Assembly (NCBI GenBank): GCA_905198125.1
Contig: CAJKBH010000003.1
Coordinates: 54,373 to 118,372, forward strand
Direction: 5' to 3'
DNA from: an uncultured Porphyromonadaceae bacterium
GTDB taxonomy: Bacteria; Bacteroidota; Bacteroidia; Bacteroidales; Muribaculaceae
Length of the DNA: 64,000 bases
Each line of letters opens with the position of its first letter. The stretch's first letter is position 1. The notes beneath the pieces are model-generated. The model was not told where the DNA came from, made no database searches, and saw only the letters and a program-made list of their open reading frames with translations. The translations under genes and the position numbers were made by a program. This document shows positions 8,798-17,744 of this stretch, piece by piece.

Positions 8798-10420
8798 TTA
8801 TTTCTTGGCGCCGGCGTGACGGCGGGCCGTCTGGATACATTCGCGGCGCGATATTATCACTGACAGGCCGGGATGCTGTATCTCCTCCTCGAACAGGTCG
8901 CGGATCTTGTCGTGCAGCTTGGGCAGCGAGTCTATGGTGCGCACATGCGCGGGATCTGCGCCCAGTCCGAGGCATATCTCCTCCAGTTTACCGGTGCCCT
9001 GCGAGTCCTGGCCTCCGGTCATGCCGGTGGTGAGGTTGTCGGATATCACCACCACTATGTTGGAATTCTCGTTGATGGCGTCTAACAGTCCGGTCATTCC
9101 GGAATGTGTGAACGTGGAGTCGCCTATTATGGCCAGCGACGGGAACTGTCCTGCGTCGGCCGCGCCCTTGGCCATGGTGATGGAGGCACCCATGTCCACG
9201 CACGAGTCAATGGCGTTGAACGGCTTCAGGAATCCAAGCGTATAGCAGCCTATGTCGCCGAACACCTTTGCGTCGGGATATTTCTCCAATGCGGCGTTCA
9301 TGGCGCCGTACACGTCACGGTGACCGCAACCCTGGCACAATGCCGGCGGACGACCCACTACATTCTCGGGTGCATTCCCCTCCTTATGCGCTTTCAGCCC
9401 GGCAGCTTCGGGACGCAGTGCCTTGATGGCGCGGGCCACCTCGTCCGGTGTAAGTTCGCCGTCGCGTACCACATGGCCGTTCAGCTTGCCGTAGATGGTC
9501 TTGCCGTCGTATAGTAGTCCGCCCATCTGACGCTCGATGAATGGCTGGCCTTCCTCCAGTATAAGGATGGCGTCACTCTCGTCGCGCAGGTGCTTAAGCA
9601 TCTTGACCGGCAGCGGATACTGCCCTATCTTAACCACGCTGAACGGCACCTTCCCGCCGAACACTTCCTGAAGATAATTGTATGCTATGCCGCTCGCCAC
9701 GATTCCCAAGGAATGGTCCTCACCCTCCTCAAGACGGTTGAACTGCGACTTTTCAGATTCATATACGAACTTCTCCTGGTCCTTGATCAGCTGACGGTTG
9801 CGTTCGCGCGACACCGCCGGCATCAGCACCCACTGGCGAGGATTGGCCGGATAGTGCAGATGGTTTTCCAGATCGGCCTCGTTCTCGGTCTCCACTACCG
9901 CACGCGAGTGCGACAGGCGCGTTACCATCCTTACCAATACGGGGATGTGCAGATGCTCGGAGAGTTCGAATCCCTTGCGGGCCATGTCGTAGGCTTCCTG
10001 CTGATTGCTCGGCTCGAGCATGGGCATCATTGCGAAATCTCCATAAAATCGCGAATCCTGCTCGTTCTGCGAGGAATGCATCGAGGGGTCATCGGCCGAG
10101 ATTACCAACAGACCTCCGTTGGCGCCCGTCATGGCCGAGTTCACGAACGGATCGGCCGCCACGTTCAGGCCCACGTGCTTCATCGACGTAATGGCGCGCT
10201 TGCCGCAGTACGACATACCCAACGCGGCTTCCAGCGCGGTCTTCTCGTTGCTCGACCAGTGGCAGTGTATGCCGCGGCGACGGCTCTCCTCGTCGCCCTG
10301 TACATATTCCATAATCTCAGTGGAGGGAGTTCCGGGATAGGCATACGCGCCTGACAGTCCCGCCTTGATTGCTCCCAGCGCCAGGGCCTCATCCCCAAGC
10401 AGCAGACGTTTTGTTCTCAT
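8798..10420 (-). CDS. iorA: indolepyruvate:ferredoxin oxidoreductase subunit alpha
   Basis: 540 residues from ATG 10420 (MRTKRLLLGDEALALGA). Domains: N-terminal pyrimidine-binding part with AYPGTPSTEI and the SSNEKTALEAALG motif, a middle domain, and a C-terminal thiamine-diphosphate domain with GDIGCYTLG and GDSTFTHSG. It stops shortly after RRECIQTARR and has no C-terminal 2[4Fe-4S] ferredoxin domain, unlike archaeal IorA; as I recall, Bacteroidales homologues share this shorter form. A longer reading frame starting at TTG 10480 is rejected because that TTG is the end of the -7 box of the predicted promoter. First gene of the iorA-iorB-aminotransferase-CoA-transferase operon. Confidence 0.94.
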   Translation of the reverse strand: MRTKRLLLGDEALALGAIKAGLSGAYAYPGTPSTEIMEYVQGDEESRRRGIHCHWSSNEKTALEAALGMSYCGKRAITSMKHVGLNVAADPFVNSAMTGANGGLLVISADDPSMHSSQNEQDSRFYGDFAMMPMLEPSNQQEAYDMARKGFELSEHLHIPVLVRMVTRLSHSRAVVETENEADLENHLHYPANPRQWVLMPAVSRERNRQLIKDQEKFVYESEKSQFNRLEEGEDHSLGIVASGIAYNYLQEVFGGKVPFSVVKIGQYPLPVKMLKHLRDESDAILILEEGQPFIERQMGGLLYDGKTIYGKLNGHVVRDGELTPDEVARAIKALRPEAAGLKAHKEGNAPENVVGRPPALCQGCGHRDVYGAMNAALEKYPDAKVFGDIGCYTLGFLKPFNAIDSCVDMGASITMAKGAADAGQFPSLAIIGDSTFTHSGMTGLLDAINENSNIVVVISDNLTTGMTGGQDSQGTGKLEEICLGLGADPAHVRTIDSLPKLHDKIRDLFEEEIQHPGLSVIISRRECIQTARRHAGAKK

Positions 10421-10477
10421 GGTATCAGATTTAGATTCATCCAGCACGGGCTTACCCCGCGTTGCGAATAATAATTG

Positions 10478-10509
10478 CAAATATAATCAATATTTCGTAA
10501 CTTAGCAAA
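10478..10509 (-). promoter_or_regulatory. Bacteroidetes-type promoter for the iorA operon
   Basis: Minus-strand TTTG (10509-10506), 20-nt spacer, TATATTTG (10485-10478). It predicts a transcript start near 10471 and a leader of about 50 nt before the iorA ATG at 10420. Confidence 0.75.
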
Positions 10510-10541
10510 AATTTTCAGAGAAGTTGTTTAAACTAATTTTT

Positions 10542-10694
10542 ATGGCAAGATTTATTAAGGTTTCGGAGCAGCTTTGTTCGATTGAAGAGAGAGCAACCAT
10601 GCGGTTGGTCTCGATGAAAGCGGACAAAGATGCCCGAAATATTAATAAAGATTGCCATAAAGTTAACAATCTCAATATTTTTCACGTTACGTAA
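10542..10694 (+). CDS. possible 50-codon small ORF in a divergent intergenic region
   Basis: The 310-nt gap between iorA and the dsbD-like gene holds the iorA promoter and one open frame from ATG 10542 to TAA 10692. The product would begin MARFIKVSEQLCSIEERATM and is charged, with no signal peptide or known motif. Nothing else supports translation, and the stretch could equally be untranslated leader of the dsbD-like gene. Confidence 0.2.
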   Translation: MARFIKVSEQLCSIEERATMRLVSMKADKDARNINKDCHKVNNLNIFHVT

Positions 10695-10730
10695 ATTAGT
10701 TAAAACAACTTCAACACATCCATAATTATT

Positions 10731-12776
10731 ATGATAAAAAGAATTTCGAGCCTTCTTGTGCTCTCCCTGTTGGTAGCCCTGTCGTGCGTAGCCGAACAGG
10801 TGACGTGGAGTTATAAGATATTGGGAGACAACACTCCCACCCCGTCTATACAGATCACGGCCGCCGTCGAGCCGGGATTTCACCTGTATGCGCCCAATAC
10901 TCCCGAGGGCGGCGGACAACCGCTGGAGTTTCATTTCGACGTGAAGGGATGCACCCTTGACGGCACTCCCAAAGCCAACAAGGCCTACACCAAGGAATAC
11001 AACGACGTGTTCGAGGTTGACGAATACTTCTACACCGGCACCGTGACCTTCACCCAGAAGCTGAAGGCCGCCGCCGACAAGTGGGAAGTAAAGGCTGAAG
11101 TCAAGGGTCAGGTATGCGACGAGCAGGGATGCTTCCGCGTTCTTGGTTCGCACGCGTTCAAGGGCACCGCCCCTGTGACCGATGCGGTCAAGAAAGAGGC
11201 CGAGGCTCTGAAAGAAGCCGAGAAAGAGAAGAAAGACAGTGTGGTGGAGGCCGTTACGGCCATGACCGACTCGCTGCAGGGTTCGGAGGCGTTCATGACT
11301 CCTGCGGCCAACATGAGCGGCGTCAATGCCGGCAAGTGGTGGGCAAACGTAGAGGCCGAAATCAACGTGTTCAAGGAGGACCCGGTGCAGCAGTCGCGCT
11401 CGCTGTGGTACATATTCATAGCCGGATTCATCGGCGGCCTCATAGCATTGGTGACGCCCTGCGTGTGGCCCATGATTCCCATGACCGTTTCCTTCTTCCT
11501 GAAGGGCAACAAGACGCGCCGCAAGGCCATTACATCGGCTATGGTTTATGGCGGCGGCATCGTGGTGATCTATGTACTGTTGGGACTTGTGGTGACGGCC
11601 ATATTCGGGGCCTCGGCGCTTAACGAACTGGCCACATCGGCCGGATTCAACATCGCATTCTTCATCCTCCTCGTGATATTCGCCATCTCGTTCATGGGGG
11701 GCTTCGAACTTACGCTTCCCGCCAAATGGACCAACCGCGTGGACTCCAAAGTGGACTCCACTACCGGTTACCTCTCCATATTCTTCATGGCGTTCACCCT
11801 CTGCCTGGTGTCGTTCAGCTGCACCGGTCCCATCATCGGCACGCTGCTGGTCGAGGCCGCGGCCACGTCCAACTTTATATCGCCGGCAGTGGGTATGTTC
11901 GGTTTCGCGCTGGCTCTGGCCATTCCGTTCACACTGTTCGCCTGCTTCCCGACAATGCTGAAGTCCATGCCCAAGTCGGGCGGCTGGATGAATACGGTCA
12001 AGGTGGTGCTCGGATTCCTCGAGCTGGCTCTGGCGCTGAAGTTCCTGTCGGTGGCCGACCTGGCCTACGGATGGCGCATCATGGACCGCGAGGTTTTCCT
12101 GTCGCTCTGGATCGTGATATTCGGCCTGTTGGGCTGCTACCTGTTAGGCTGGATCACTCTGCCACACGACGACAAGGTGGAGCGTATCGGCGTCACCCGC
12201 TTCTCGCTGGCCGCAATCTCGCTGGCATTCGCAATATATATGGTACCTGGCCTGTGGGGCGCGCCGCTTAAGAGCATCAGCGCCTTCTCGCCTCCGATGT
12301 ACACCCAGGACTTCAACCTCTACACCGGCGAGACCCACGCCCAGACCGATGACTACGACCAGGGCATGACAATGGCCGCACAGCTCGGCAAGCCCGTGCT
12401 CGTGGACTTCTCGGGCTATGGTTGCGTCAACTGCCGCAAGATGGAGGCTGCCGTGCTCACAGACCCCGATGTAAAGAATACAATAGACAACGACTTCGTA
12501 CTCGTCACGCTGATGGTGGACGACAAGAAGCCTCTGCCCGCTCCCGTCAAGGTCAAGGAGCTGGATGGTCAGGAAACGACTCTCCGCACCTACGGCGACA
12601 AGTGGAGTTATCTGCAGCGCAACAAGTTCGGCACCAACTCCCAGCCTTACTATGTGATACTCGACAACGAGGGCATGCCGCTGAACCACGGCTATGTTTA
12701 CGACGAGAACGTGCCCAAGTACAAGGACTTCCTCAAAGGCGGTCTGGAGCGTTACGGAAAGGAAGCCGCGAAGTGA
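10731..12776 (+). CDS. DsbD-like thiol:disulfide interchange protein with CcdA and thioredoxin domains
   Basis: 681 residues with the three-part DsbD architecture. After a signal peptide, an N-terminal periplasmic domain (to about 140) has the Cys pair VCDEQGC. From about residue 225 a CcdA-type membrane domain begins with TPCVWPMIPMT and contains a second Cys in SFSCTGPIIG, the two transmembrane redox cysteines. The C-terminal thioredoxin-like domain carries CVNC near 567. Such proteins pass electrons from cytoplasmic thioredoxin across the inner membrane to periplasmic targets, for example cytochrome c maturation or Cys-oxidising lipoproteins. The downstream TPR gene overlaps its stop (GTGA), so the two are translated together. 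No convincing promoter box was found upstream. Confidence 0.93.
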   Translation: MIKRISSLLVLSLLVALSCVAEQVTWSYKILGDNTPTPSIQITAAVEPGFHLYAPNTPEGGGQPLEFHFDVKGCTLDGTPKANKAYTKEYNDVFEVDEYFYTGTVTFTQKLKAAADKWEVKAEVKGQVCDEQGCFRVLGSHAFKGTAPVTDAVKKEAEALKEAEKEKKDSVVEAVTAMTDSLQGSEAFMTPAANMSGVNAGKWWANVEAEINVFKEDPVQQSRSLWYIFIAGFIGGLIALVTPCVWPMIPMTVSFFLKGNKTRRKAITSAMVYGGGIVVIYVLLGLVVTAIFGASALNELATSAGFNIAFFILLVIFAISFMGGFELTLPAKWTNRVDSKVDSTTGYLSIFFMAFTLCLVSFSCTGPIIGTLLVEAAATSNFISPAVGMFGFALALAIPFTLFACFPTMLKSMPKSGGWMNTVKVVLGFLELALALKFLSVADLAYGWRIMDREVFLSLWIVIFGLLGCYLLGWITLPHDDKVERIGVTRFSLAAISLAFAIYMVPGLWGAPLKSISAFSPPMYTQDFNLYTGETHAQTDDYDQGMTMAAQLGKPVLVDFSGYGCVNCRKMEAAVLTDPDVKNTIDNDFVLVTLMVDDKKPLPAPVKVKELDGQETTLRTYGDKWSYLQRNKFGTNSQPYYVILDNEGMPLNHGYVYDENVPKYKDFLKGGLERYGKEAAK

Positions 12777-13615
12777 GACACGCAGGACTGATATTCTCCG
12801 GACTTATGCTGGTCAGCGTCTGCGCCCCTATGGGCGCCCAGACGCTGACCAAGCGCTATGTGGAGTTGGCGGATTCGGCCGACTATTATATGAAGCGCGA
12901 CCGGTGGCGCGACGCGGAGCGTGTCATCGTCACGGCGCTGCGCCACGAGCCGGCCAATCCGAGCAACTGGCTGCTGTGGTCCAACCTCGGAGTGGTGCGC
13001 ACCCATTCCGACGACTACAAGGGGGCGATGGAGGCATACGATGTCGGCCTGGCGTCGGCGCCTAAGTCGACGGTATTGCTTTCCAACCGAGCCTGGACCC
13101 AATTGTCGTTCGGCCACCGCGACGAGGCCCTTAAGGACATAGACGCCACGCTGGCACTCGATTCGCTGCAGGCATGGCCCCTGAAAATGCGCGGTCTGTT
13201 GCGGCTCTCGCATCCCGACAGTGCCGAGCGCGACCTGCTGAAAGCCGATGAGCTGTCACCGCGCGATCCGGCTGTATTGGCCGGCCTCGGCGACATCAGC
13301 GCGGCGCGGGGCGACCTGAACAAGGCGCTGGACTATTACGCAAAGTCGCTCGATATAGAGCCTGACGAGGACGTGACATTCAAACAGCTGCTTATCCTGA
13401 CGGAACACGGCGATTTCCGCCAGGCGCAGGACAAAACCATCGCCGCCCTGGCTAAGTGGCCGAAAAACCCGAACCTGCACATTGTGCGGGCCATGCAACA
13501 CAGAAAAAGCTACCAGCAGGACGCCGAACTGAAAGAAAAAAATCTTGCCTTGGCCTACGGCGCTGACCCACTTTTAGTTGACCGCCTGTTGGGTCAAAAA
13601 TCGTCAAAAAAGTGA
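12773..13615 (+). CDS. tetratricopeptide repeat protein, exported
   Basis: 280 residues built mostly of TPR helices (about 20-260), e.g. DWKxAxxA-like pairs in SNLGVVRTHSDDYKGAMEAY and LGDISAARGDLNKALDYYAKSL. The chosen start is GTG 12773, which overlaps the upstream TGA as GTGA and yields a basic, hydrophobic signal peptide ending at about MGAQ. The open frame runs further upstream but there lies wholly inside the dsbD-like gene. TPR proteins act as scaffolds; the partner is unknown, but tight coupling to the DsbD-like protein suggests a shared periplasmic role. No catalytic motif. Confidence 0.85.
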   Translation: MRHAGLIFSGLMLVSVCAPMGAQTLTKRYVELADSADYYMKRDRWRDAERVIVTALRHEPANPSNWLLWSNLGVVRTHSDDYKGAMEAYDVGLASAPKSTVLLSNRAWTQLSFGHRDEALKDIDATLALDSLQAWPLKMRGLLRLSHPDSAERDLLKADELSPRDPAVLAGLGDISAARGDLNKALDYYAKSLDIEPDEDVTFKQLLILTEHGDFRQAQDKTIAALAKWPKNPNLHIVRAMQHRKSYQQDAELKEKNLALAYGADPLLVDRLLGQKSSKK

Positions 13616-13659
13616 AAAAATCTTATTGACAGCATAGCCGGAATCTGACAAATTTTCAC

Positions 13660-13667
13660 TAACTTTG
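13660..13667 (+). promoter_or_regulatory. TAnnTTTG -7 box upstream of the HU/SPOR gene
   Basis: TAACTTTG, 21 nt before the ATG at 13689. No TTTG stands at the normal 19-20-nt spacing, so the -33 element is weak. The box contains the TTG at 13665 that would otherwise be an in-frame start, so the ATG at 13689 is preferred. Confidence 0.5.
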
Positions 13668-13688
13668 TACCCGTTTTCGCAAAACCAC

Positions 13689-14666
13689 ATGGAGAGACTG
13701 GCTCTACATATTGAATATCTGCTGCTGCGTCACGACTGCGTTGTCGTGCCGGGCTTCGGTGCATTTATCAATGTGTATCACAGTGCGTTAGAGGATTCCG
13801 AGACGCACAGCCTCCAGCCCATGACCACGGAGGTAAGGTTCAATTCGGCACTGAAGCACAACGACGGGATGCTGGCCACGAGCTATGCGCGTCGCGAGCG
13901 CGTGTCGTATGCCGAAGGACGCGAGATGGTGCGCGTTGCCGTCTCCGACCTGCAGGACACCTTAGCGCTTGAGGGCGAGGTATCCATCGGGCGTATCGGA
14001 CGCATCCGCACCGACAACTCCGGCAACCTCTCTTTCCATCCTCTCCTCACTCCCCGCAGGCTGTCGGCAGCCTTGGGTTATCTCCCCGTGAAGCGTCACG
14101 CTCCGGCGGTAGAGGTCGCTCCGGCAGCGGCAACAGCCGTAACCGAGACCGAAACTGCCGAACCGGTAGTGGAGAATACTATCAGGAAATTCGACACGGA
14201 CAGAAATTACTACATACCTGTTAACAAGATGTTCGCTCGCATGGCGGCGTCGTTCGCGGTTGTGGCTGTCCTGTGTCTGTCGCTGATACTCCCCTTCACG
14301 CGCGATTACCACGAGGATCAGGCATCGGTGGTGCCCGTCAAGGCCATCACCACAGCCGTGACCAAGGCTTCGCAGCAGATTCGGGCCGAGGAGCAGCCCG
14401 CTCCCGCTGCTGAACCGGAGGCCGAGGCGGCTCCGCAGCCTAAGACATGGCACCTGGTTGTCGGCACATTCCGCAGCCAGGACGAGGCCGACAACTTCAT
14501 CTCCTCTAAAAATGACAGCCCTTACGAACTGCATACCGTAGCATCCAAGCGGATGGTGCGCGTCGTGGCCATCAGCGCGACCGATAAGGAGACGTTGCTG
14601 CCCGAGCTGAACTCGCCGGAATTCCAGTCCGCCTTCCCGCAGGCCTGGATTTTCCACCAGCAGTAA
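13689..14666 (+). CDS. HU-CCDC81-like and SPOR domain membrane protein
   Basis: 325 residues from ATG 13689. The N-terminal part (about 1-125) resembles the bacteroidal HU/CCDC81-type domain: IEYLLLRHDCVVVPGFGAF, then a second module with VSIGRIGRIR. A single transmembrane helix lies near 182-205 (MAASFAVVAVLCLSLILPF). After a Pro/Glu-rich linker, a SPOR domain (about 252-325) starts at TWHLVVGTFRSQDEADNF. SPOR domains bind denuded glycan strands of septal peptidoglycan, so a cell-division role is likely: cytoplasmic HU-like domain, one membrane pass, periplasmic SPOR. The function of the HU-like part is not established. The start follows a TAACTTTG box. Confidence 0.85.
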   Translation: MERLALHIEYLLLRHDCVVVPGFGAFINVYHSALEDSETHSLQPMTTEVRFNSALKHNDGMLATSYARRERVSYAEGREMVRVAVSDLQDTLALEGEVSIGRIGRIRTDNSGNLSFHPLLTPRRLSAALGYLPVKRHAPAVEVAPAAATAVTETETAEPVVENTIRKFDTDRNYYIPVNKMFARMAASFAVVAVLCLSLILPFTRDYHEDQASVVPVKAITTAVTKASQQIRAEEQPAPAAEPEAEAAPQPKTWHLVVGTFRSQDEADNFISSKNDSPYELHTVASKRMVRVVAISATDKETLLPELNSPEFQSAFPQAWIFHQQ

Positions 14667-14761
14667 GGCATCGCTCATTAAATCCGCTGAATTTAGTGAA
14701 ATCAGTAAGCAGTTAGTAATAAGGAAGAAGAACAAAAATGTTAAGAAAATTGCCAAAAAAG

Positions 14762-14793
14762 TTTGGTAGATTCAAAAAAAAGCAGTAACTTTG
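14762..14793 (+). promoter_or_regulatory. promoter of the tRNA-Gly/tRNA-Leu unit
   Basis: TTTG (14762-14765), 20-nt spacer, TAACTTTG (14786-14793): a full consensus match, 35 nt upstream of the first tRNA. Confidence 0.75.
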
Positions 14794-14828
14794 CAACGCA
14801 AAAAGGGAAAACAACCTCCCTGATGAAC

Positions 14829-14904
<76 letters not shown>

Positions 14905-14938
14905 TTCCCTCTGCCGCGTTTGCGGCCCTTGAGTGATT

Positions 14939-15023
14939 GTCCAGGTGGCGGAATTGGTAGACGCGCTACTTTGAGGGGGTAGTGGCAGTATTTGCCGTGT
15001 GAGTTCGAGTCTCATCCCGGACA
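14939..15023 (+). tRNA. tRNA-Leu (anticodon GAG)
   Basis: Class II tRNA with a long variable arm (stem around GGCAG...TGCC). Anticodon stem CTACT/GGTAG with loop TTGAGGG gives GAG. T arm GTGAG-TTCGAGT-CTCAT. Acceptor GTCCAGG pairs with CCCGGAC except for one A-C mismatch at position 5. CCA is not encoded (CTT follows the discriminator A). A terminator follows at 15031. Confidence 0.95.
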
Positions 15024-15030
15024 CTTCGTT

Positions 15031-15065
15031 CCCGAGTCCTTTGGATTCGGGATTATTGTTTTTAC
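15031..15065 (+). terminator. intrinsic terminator of the tRNA unit
   Basis: CCCGAGTCC (15031-15039), loop TTT, GGATTCGGG (15043-15051): a 9-bp stem with one G-U pair, followed by ATTATTGTTTTT. Confidence 0.8.
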
Positions 15066-15074
15066 ACCCCCCTC

Positions 15075-15119
15075 CTCGAGATAACTCGATTTATCTCGAT
15101 TATCTCGATTATCTCGATT
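15075..15119. repeat. short tandem repeat TATCTCGAT family before a glycosyltransferase start
   Basis: Directly before the ATG at 15120 the 9-mer TATCTCGAT recurs in tandem, followed by a last TATG that includes the start codon; a variant unit AACTCGATT precedes. Related GATT/ATC repeats occur at 22196-22262 and 47967-48126. The array replaces the normal spacer between the tRNA terminator and the start codon, and no promoter box is seen in it. Confidence 0.75.
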
Positions 15120-16691
15120 ATGAGTCTTCAAAAATTGCAACGACGCGAATGGCTGTTTTGCGCAATATATATTATTGCCCTGCTGCCCGTCATGATAATG
15201 CGTGACTTTACGCCCATGAACGAGCTTCGCTATCTCAGCATCGCCGACGAGGCTTTGGCCAACGGTTCTTTCTTCGCTTTCACCAATCACGGAATCCCTT
15301 ACGCCGACAAACCGCCGCTCTATCTTTGGTGGGTAATGCTGTGCCGCGTCATGGCGGGTGAACACGTGCTATGGCTGCTGTCGTTTATGACGCTTATACC
15401 GGCCTGTGTCATTTTTATTGTGATGAGCCGCTGGATGGCGCCGTATCTCGACGCGCGCCGCCGCTACACGGCCATGCTGATGCTGGCCACCTGCGAGATG
15501 TTCATAGGCGCCGCCGTGGTGTTGCGGATGGACATGCTGATGTGTATGTTCATCATCCTGGCGTTACGCTCGTTCTTCGTATGGTACCGGGATCCGGAAC
15601 GCAACAGGCGTCAGCGCTGGTGGTTTCCCGTGTGGGTGTTCCTCGGCATTTTCAGCAAAGGTCCCCTCGCCTTCCTTATTCCCCTCTTGGGCACGGCCGT
15701 ATTCCTTTTTGTGGAGGGCCGCATCAAGAATTTTTTCCGCTACTGGAACTGGTACACGTGGACCGTGCTGCTCGTGCTGTGCGGCGCGTGGTTCGGCTGT
15801 GTATACGCCGACGGCGGCTATGAATACCTCGACAACCTGCTGTTCAAGCAGACCGTGGGACGCGCCGTAGACGCATTCCATCACAAGCGCCCGTTCTATT
15901 ACTACTTCATCTCGATGTGGTACTGCATGGCGCCCTGGTCGCTGCTGATGGCGGCATTGCTGATCAAAGGCGCCGTCCGACACAGATTCTCGCGCAATAA
16001 TCCCACGGTATTCATGATTACGGTGGCGCTGGTCACCCTGGCGATGCTGTCGTGCATCAGCTCTAAGGTTGACATCTACCTGCTGCCCGCCATACCCCTG
16101 TTCGTGTACGCATCGGCATTCTTCCTCAACGATTACCAACGCTCGCCGCTGATGCGCTGGATGGCCGGAATACCGGCATTCATACTGGCATTGGCGTTGC
16201 CGGGGCTGATCATAGCATCCACATACGGTCTACTCCCCTTCCCCGTATCGGTGCTGCTGTATATCGGGGCCGGAATCATCTCGTTAGGCGGCGTCTCGGC
16301 TATGGTGGCACTGTGCCGCAAGCGTGACAGGCATCCGGTCGAAAACAGCGTGCGGTGCGTGACATACGGTCTGTTGGCCGGCGTGTTCATCGGCGCATGG
16401 GGCATCGGCGACGCCAACCCTATCGTGGGTTACCGCGATATGTGCGACAAGGCCATCGAGCTGTCACACTCCTATCCGCAGTCCGAAATCATGGTAAAGG
16501 ATGTTAAGCGTCCCGAGAATATGGACGTTTACCTGCAGCGCCCTTTCACCATCCTCCCCGATTCGGTCGACATTCCCAAGGACCGTCAGGTGATACTGAT
16601 GACCAAAAAGGAAACAGGCCGGGATATTCCGGCCGTCCGTAAGGAGGAATCCGGCAAGTTCGTGGTTATCATCACGGACAAAACCGAATAA
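15120..16691 (+). CDS. ArnT/GT39-like membrane glycosyltransferase
   Basis: 523 residues with about 11-12 transmembrane helices and the hallmark of GT-C family lipid-sugar transferases: an acidic motif in the first loop (RDFTPMNELRY) and YADKPPLYLWW, the KPPL-type motif of ArnT/PMT proteins. A soluble C-terminal part (from about 430) follows. These enzymes use polyprenyl-phosphate sugars to glycosylate lipid A or envelope glycans. Acceptor and donor cannot be told from sequence. It is transcribed in the same direction as the ABC exporter genes, 40 nt upstream of them. Confidence 0.87.
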   Translation: MSLQKLQRREWLFCAIYIIALLPVMIMRDFTPMNELRYLSIADEALANGSFFAFTNHGIPYADKPPLYLWWVMLCRVMAGEHVLWLLSFMTLIPACVIFIVMSRWMAPYLDARRRYTAMLMLATCEMFIGAAVVLRMDMLMCMFIILALRSFFVWYRDPERNRRQRWWFPVWVFLGIFSKGPLAFLIPLLGTAVFLFVEGRIKNFFRYWNWYTWTVLLVLCGAWFGCVYADGGYEYLDNLLFKQTVGRAVDAFHHKRPFYYYFISMWYCMAPWSLLMAALLIKGAVRHRFSRNNPTVFMITVALVTLAMLSCISSKVDIYLLPAIPLFVYASAFFLNDYQRSPLMRWMAGIPAFILALALPGLIIASTYGLLPFPVSVLLYIGAGIISLGGVSAMVALCRKRDRHPVENSVRCVTYGLLAGVFIGAWGIGDANPIVGYRDMCDKAIELSHSYPQSEIMVKDVKRPENMDVYLQRPFTILPDSVDIPKDRQVILMTKKETGRDIPAVRKEESGKFVVIITDKTE

Positions 16692-16731
16692 ACAATAGTA
16701 TATAATAACAGAACGATATTAGAACGTAAGT

Positions 16732-17697
16732 ATGAACATTATTGAAGTCCAGGGAGTCTCCAAGCAGTACAGTTCGCACAAGGCGCTGGACAATGTGAGT
16801 CTTGAGATTCCTGCAGGAAGCGTATACGGCTTGCTTGGCCCCAACGGAGCCGGCAAGACCACCCTGATACGCATCATCAACCACATCACCGCCCCCGACG
16901 CGGGCCAGGTGCTGTTCGACGGCCATCCGCTCGTGGCCGAAGACGTGGTGAACATAGGCTATCTCCCCGAGGAGCGCGGTCTGTATAAGAAAATGAAGGT
17001 AGGCGACCAGGCCTTGTTCTTCGCCAAGCTGAAAGGACTCAAGACGCGCGAGGCCGAGACGCAGCTGCGCGCATGGTTCGAGAAGTTCGGCATCAGCGAC
17101 TGGTGGAACAAGAAGGTAGAGGAACTTTCCAAGGGTATGGCGCAGAAAGTGCAGTTCATCGTCACCGTGCTTCACCGTCCCAAGCTGCTGATATTCGACG
17201 AGCCCTTCTCGGGCTTCGACCCCATCAACGCCGAGCTGTTGAAGAACGAGATTCTCCAGCTGCGCGACGAGGGCGCCACGGTGATTTTCTCAACCCACAA
17301 CATGGAGAGTGTCGAGGCCCTGTGCGACAACTTCACGCTCATAAACCGTTCGCGCAACATCCTGAGCGGCAACGTGGCCGAGATACGCCGCGAGATGGGC
17401 AAGAACCATTACCGCCTCTCGTTCCAGGGCGACGCCGACAAGCTGATTCAGACGCTCGGCCCCTCCATCCGCAACTACAACATGTCGGCGCCCGAGCAGA
17501 CCGAGTCCGGCATCATCTACAATTCCGAATTCACGCTGAATCCCGACGTGACGATGCACGACTTCATCCAGGCGGCAAACGACACGGTGGAGATAGTCAC
17601 CTTCGACCGCGCCCTGCCTTCGATGAACGAGATATTCATCCGCACGGTGGAAAACTACAACAATCCCGCCCCGTTCGCCAATGCAAACAATGAGTAA
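16732..17697 (+). CDS. ABC transporter ATP-binding protein, NatA/ABC-2 type
   Basis: 321 residues. Walker A GPNGAGKTT near residue 39, Q-loop region YLPEERGLY, signature LSKGMAQK near 135, Walker B LLIFDEPFSGFDP near 155, and switch His in FSTHNMES. A C-terminal domain of about 100 residues (DUF4162-like) extends beyond the nucleotide-binding domain, as in NatA-type exporters. It pairs with the permease gene 47 nt downstream. Probably an exporter of sodium, drugs or small molecules; substrate unknown. Confidence 0.93.
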   Translation: MNIIEVQGVSKQYSSHKALDNVSLEIPAGSVYGLLGPNGAGKTTLIRIINHITAPDAGQVLFDGHPLVAEDVVNIGYLPEERGLYKKMKVGDQALFFAKLKGLKTREAETQLRAWFEKFGISDWWNKKVEELSKGMAQKVQFIVTVLHRPKLLIFDEPFSGFDPINAELLKNEILQLRDEGATVIFSTHNMESVEALCDNFTLINRSRNILSGNVAEIRREMGKNHYRLSFQGDADKLIQTLGPSIRNYNMSAPEQTESGIIYNSEFTLNPDVTMHDFIQAANDTVEIVTFDRALPSMNEIFIRTVENYNNPAPFANANNE

Positions 17698-17744
17698 TTA
17701 TTAATTTGACATAATACGGGGATATTCAAATAAGAAACAATCAA

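Noticed and set aside
10421..10480. N-terminal extension of IorA from TTG 10480
   Set aside because: The TTG is part of the TATATTTG promoter box, so it cannot be in the mRNA; ATG 10420 matches the family N-terminus.
13665..13688. N-terminal extension of the HU/SPOR protein from TTG 13665
   Set aside because: The TTG lies inside the TAACTTTG box; ATG 13689 is used.
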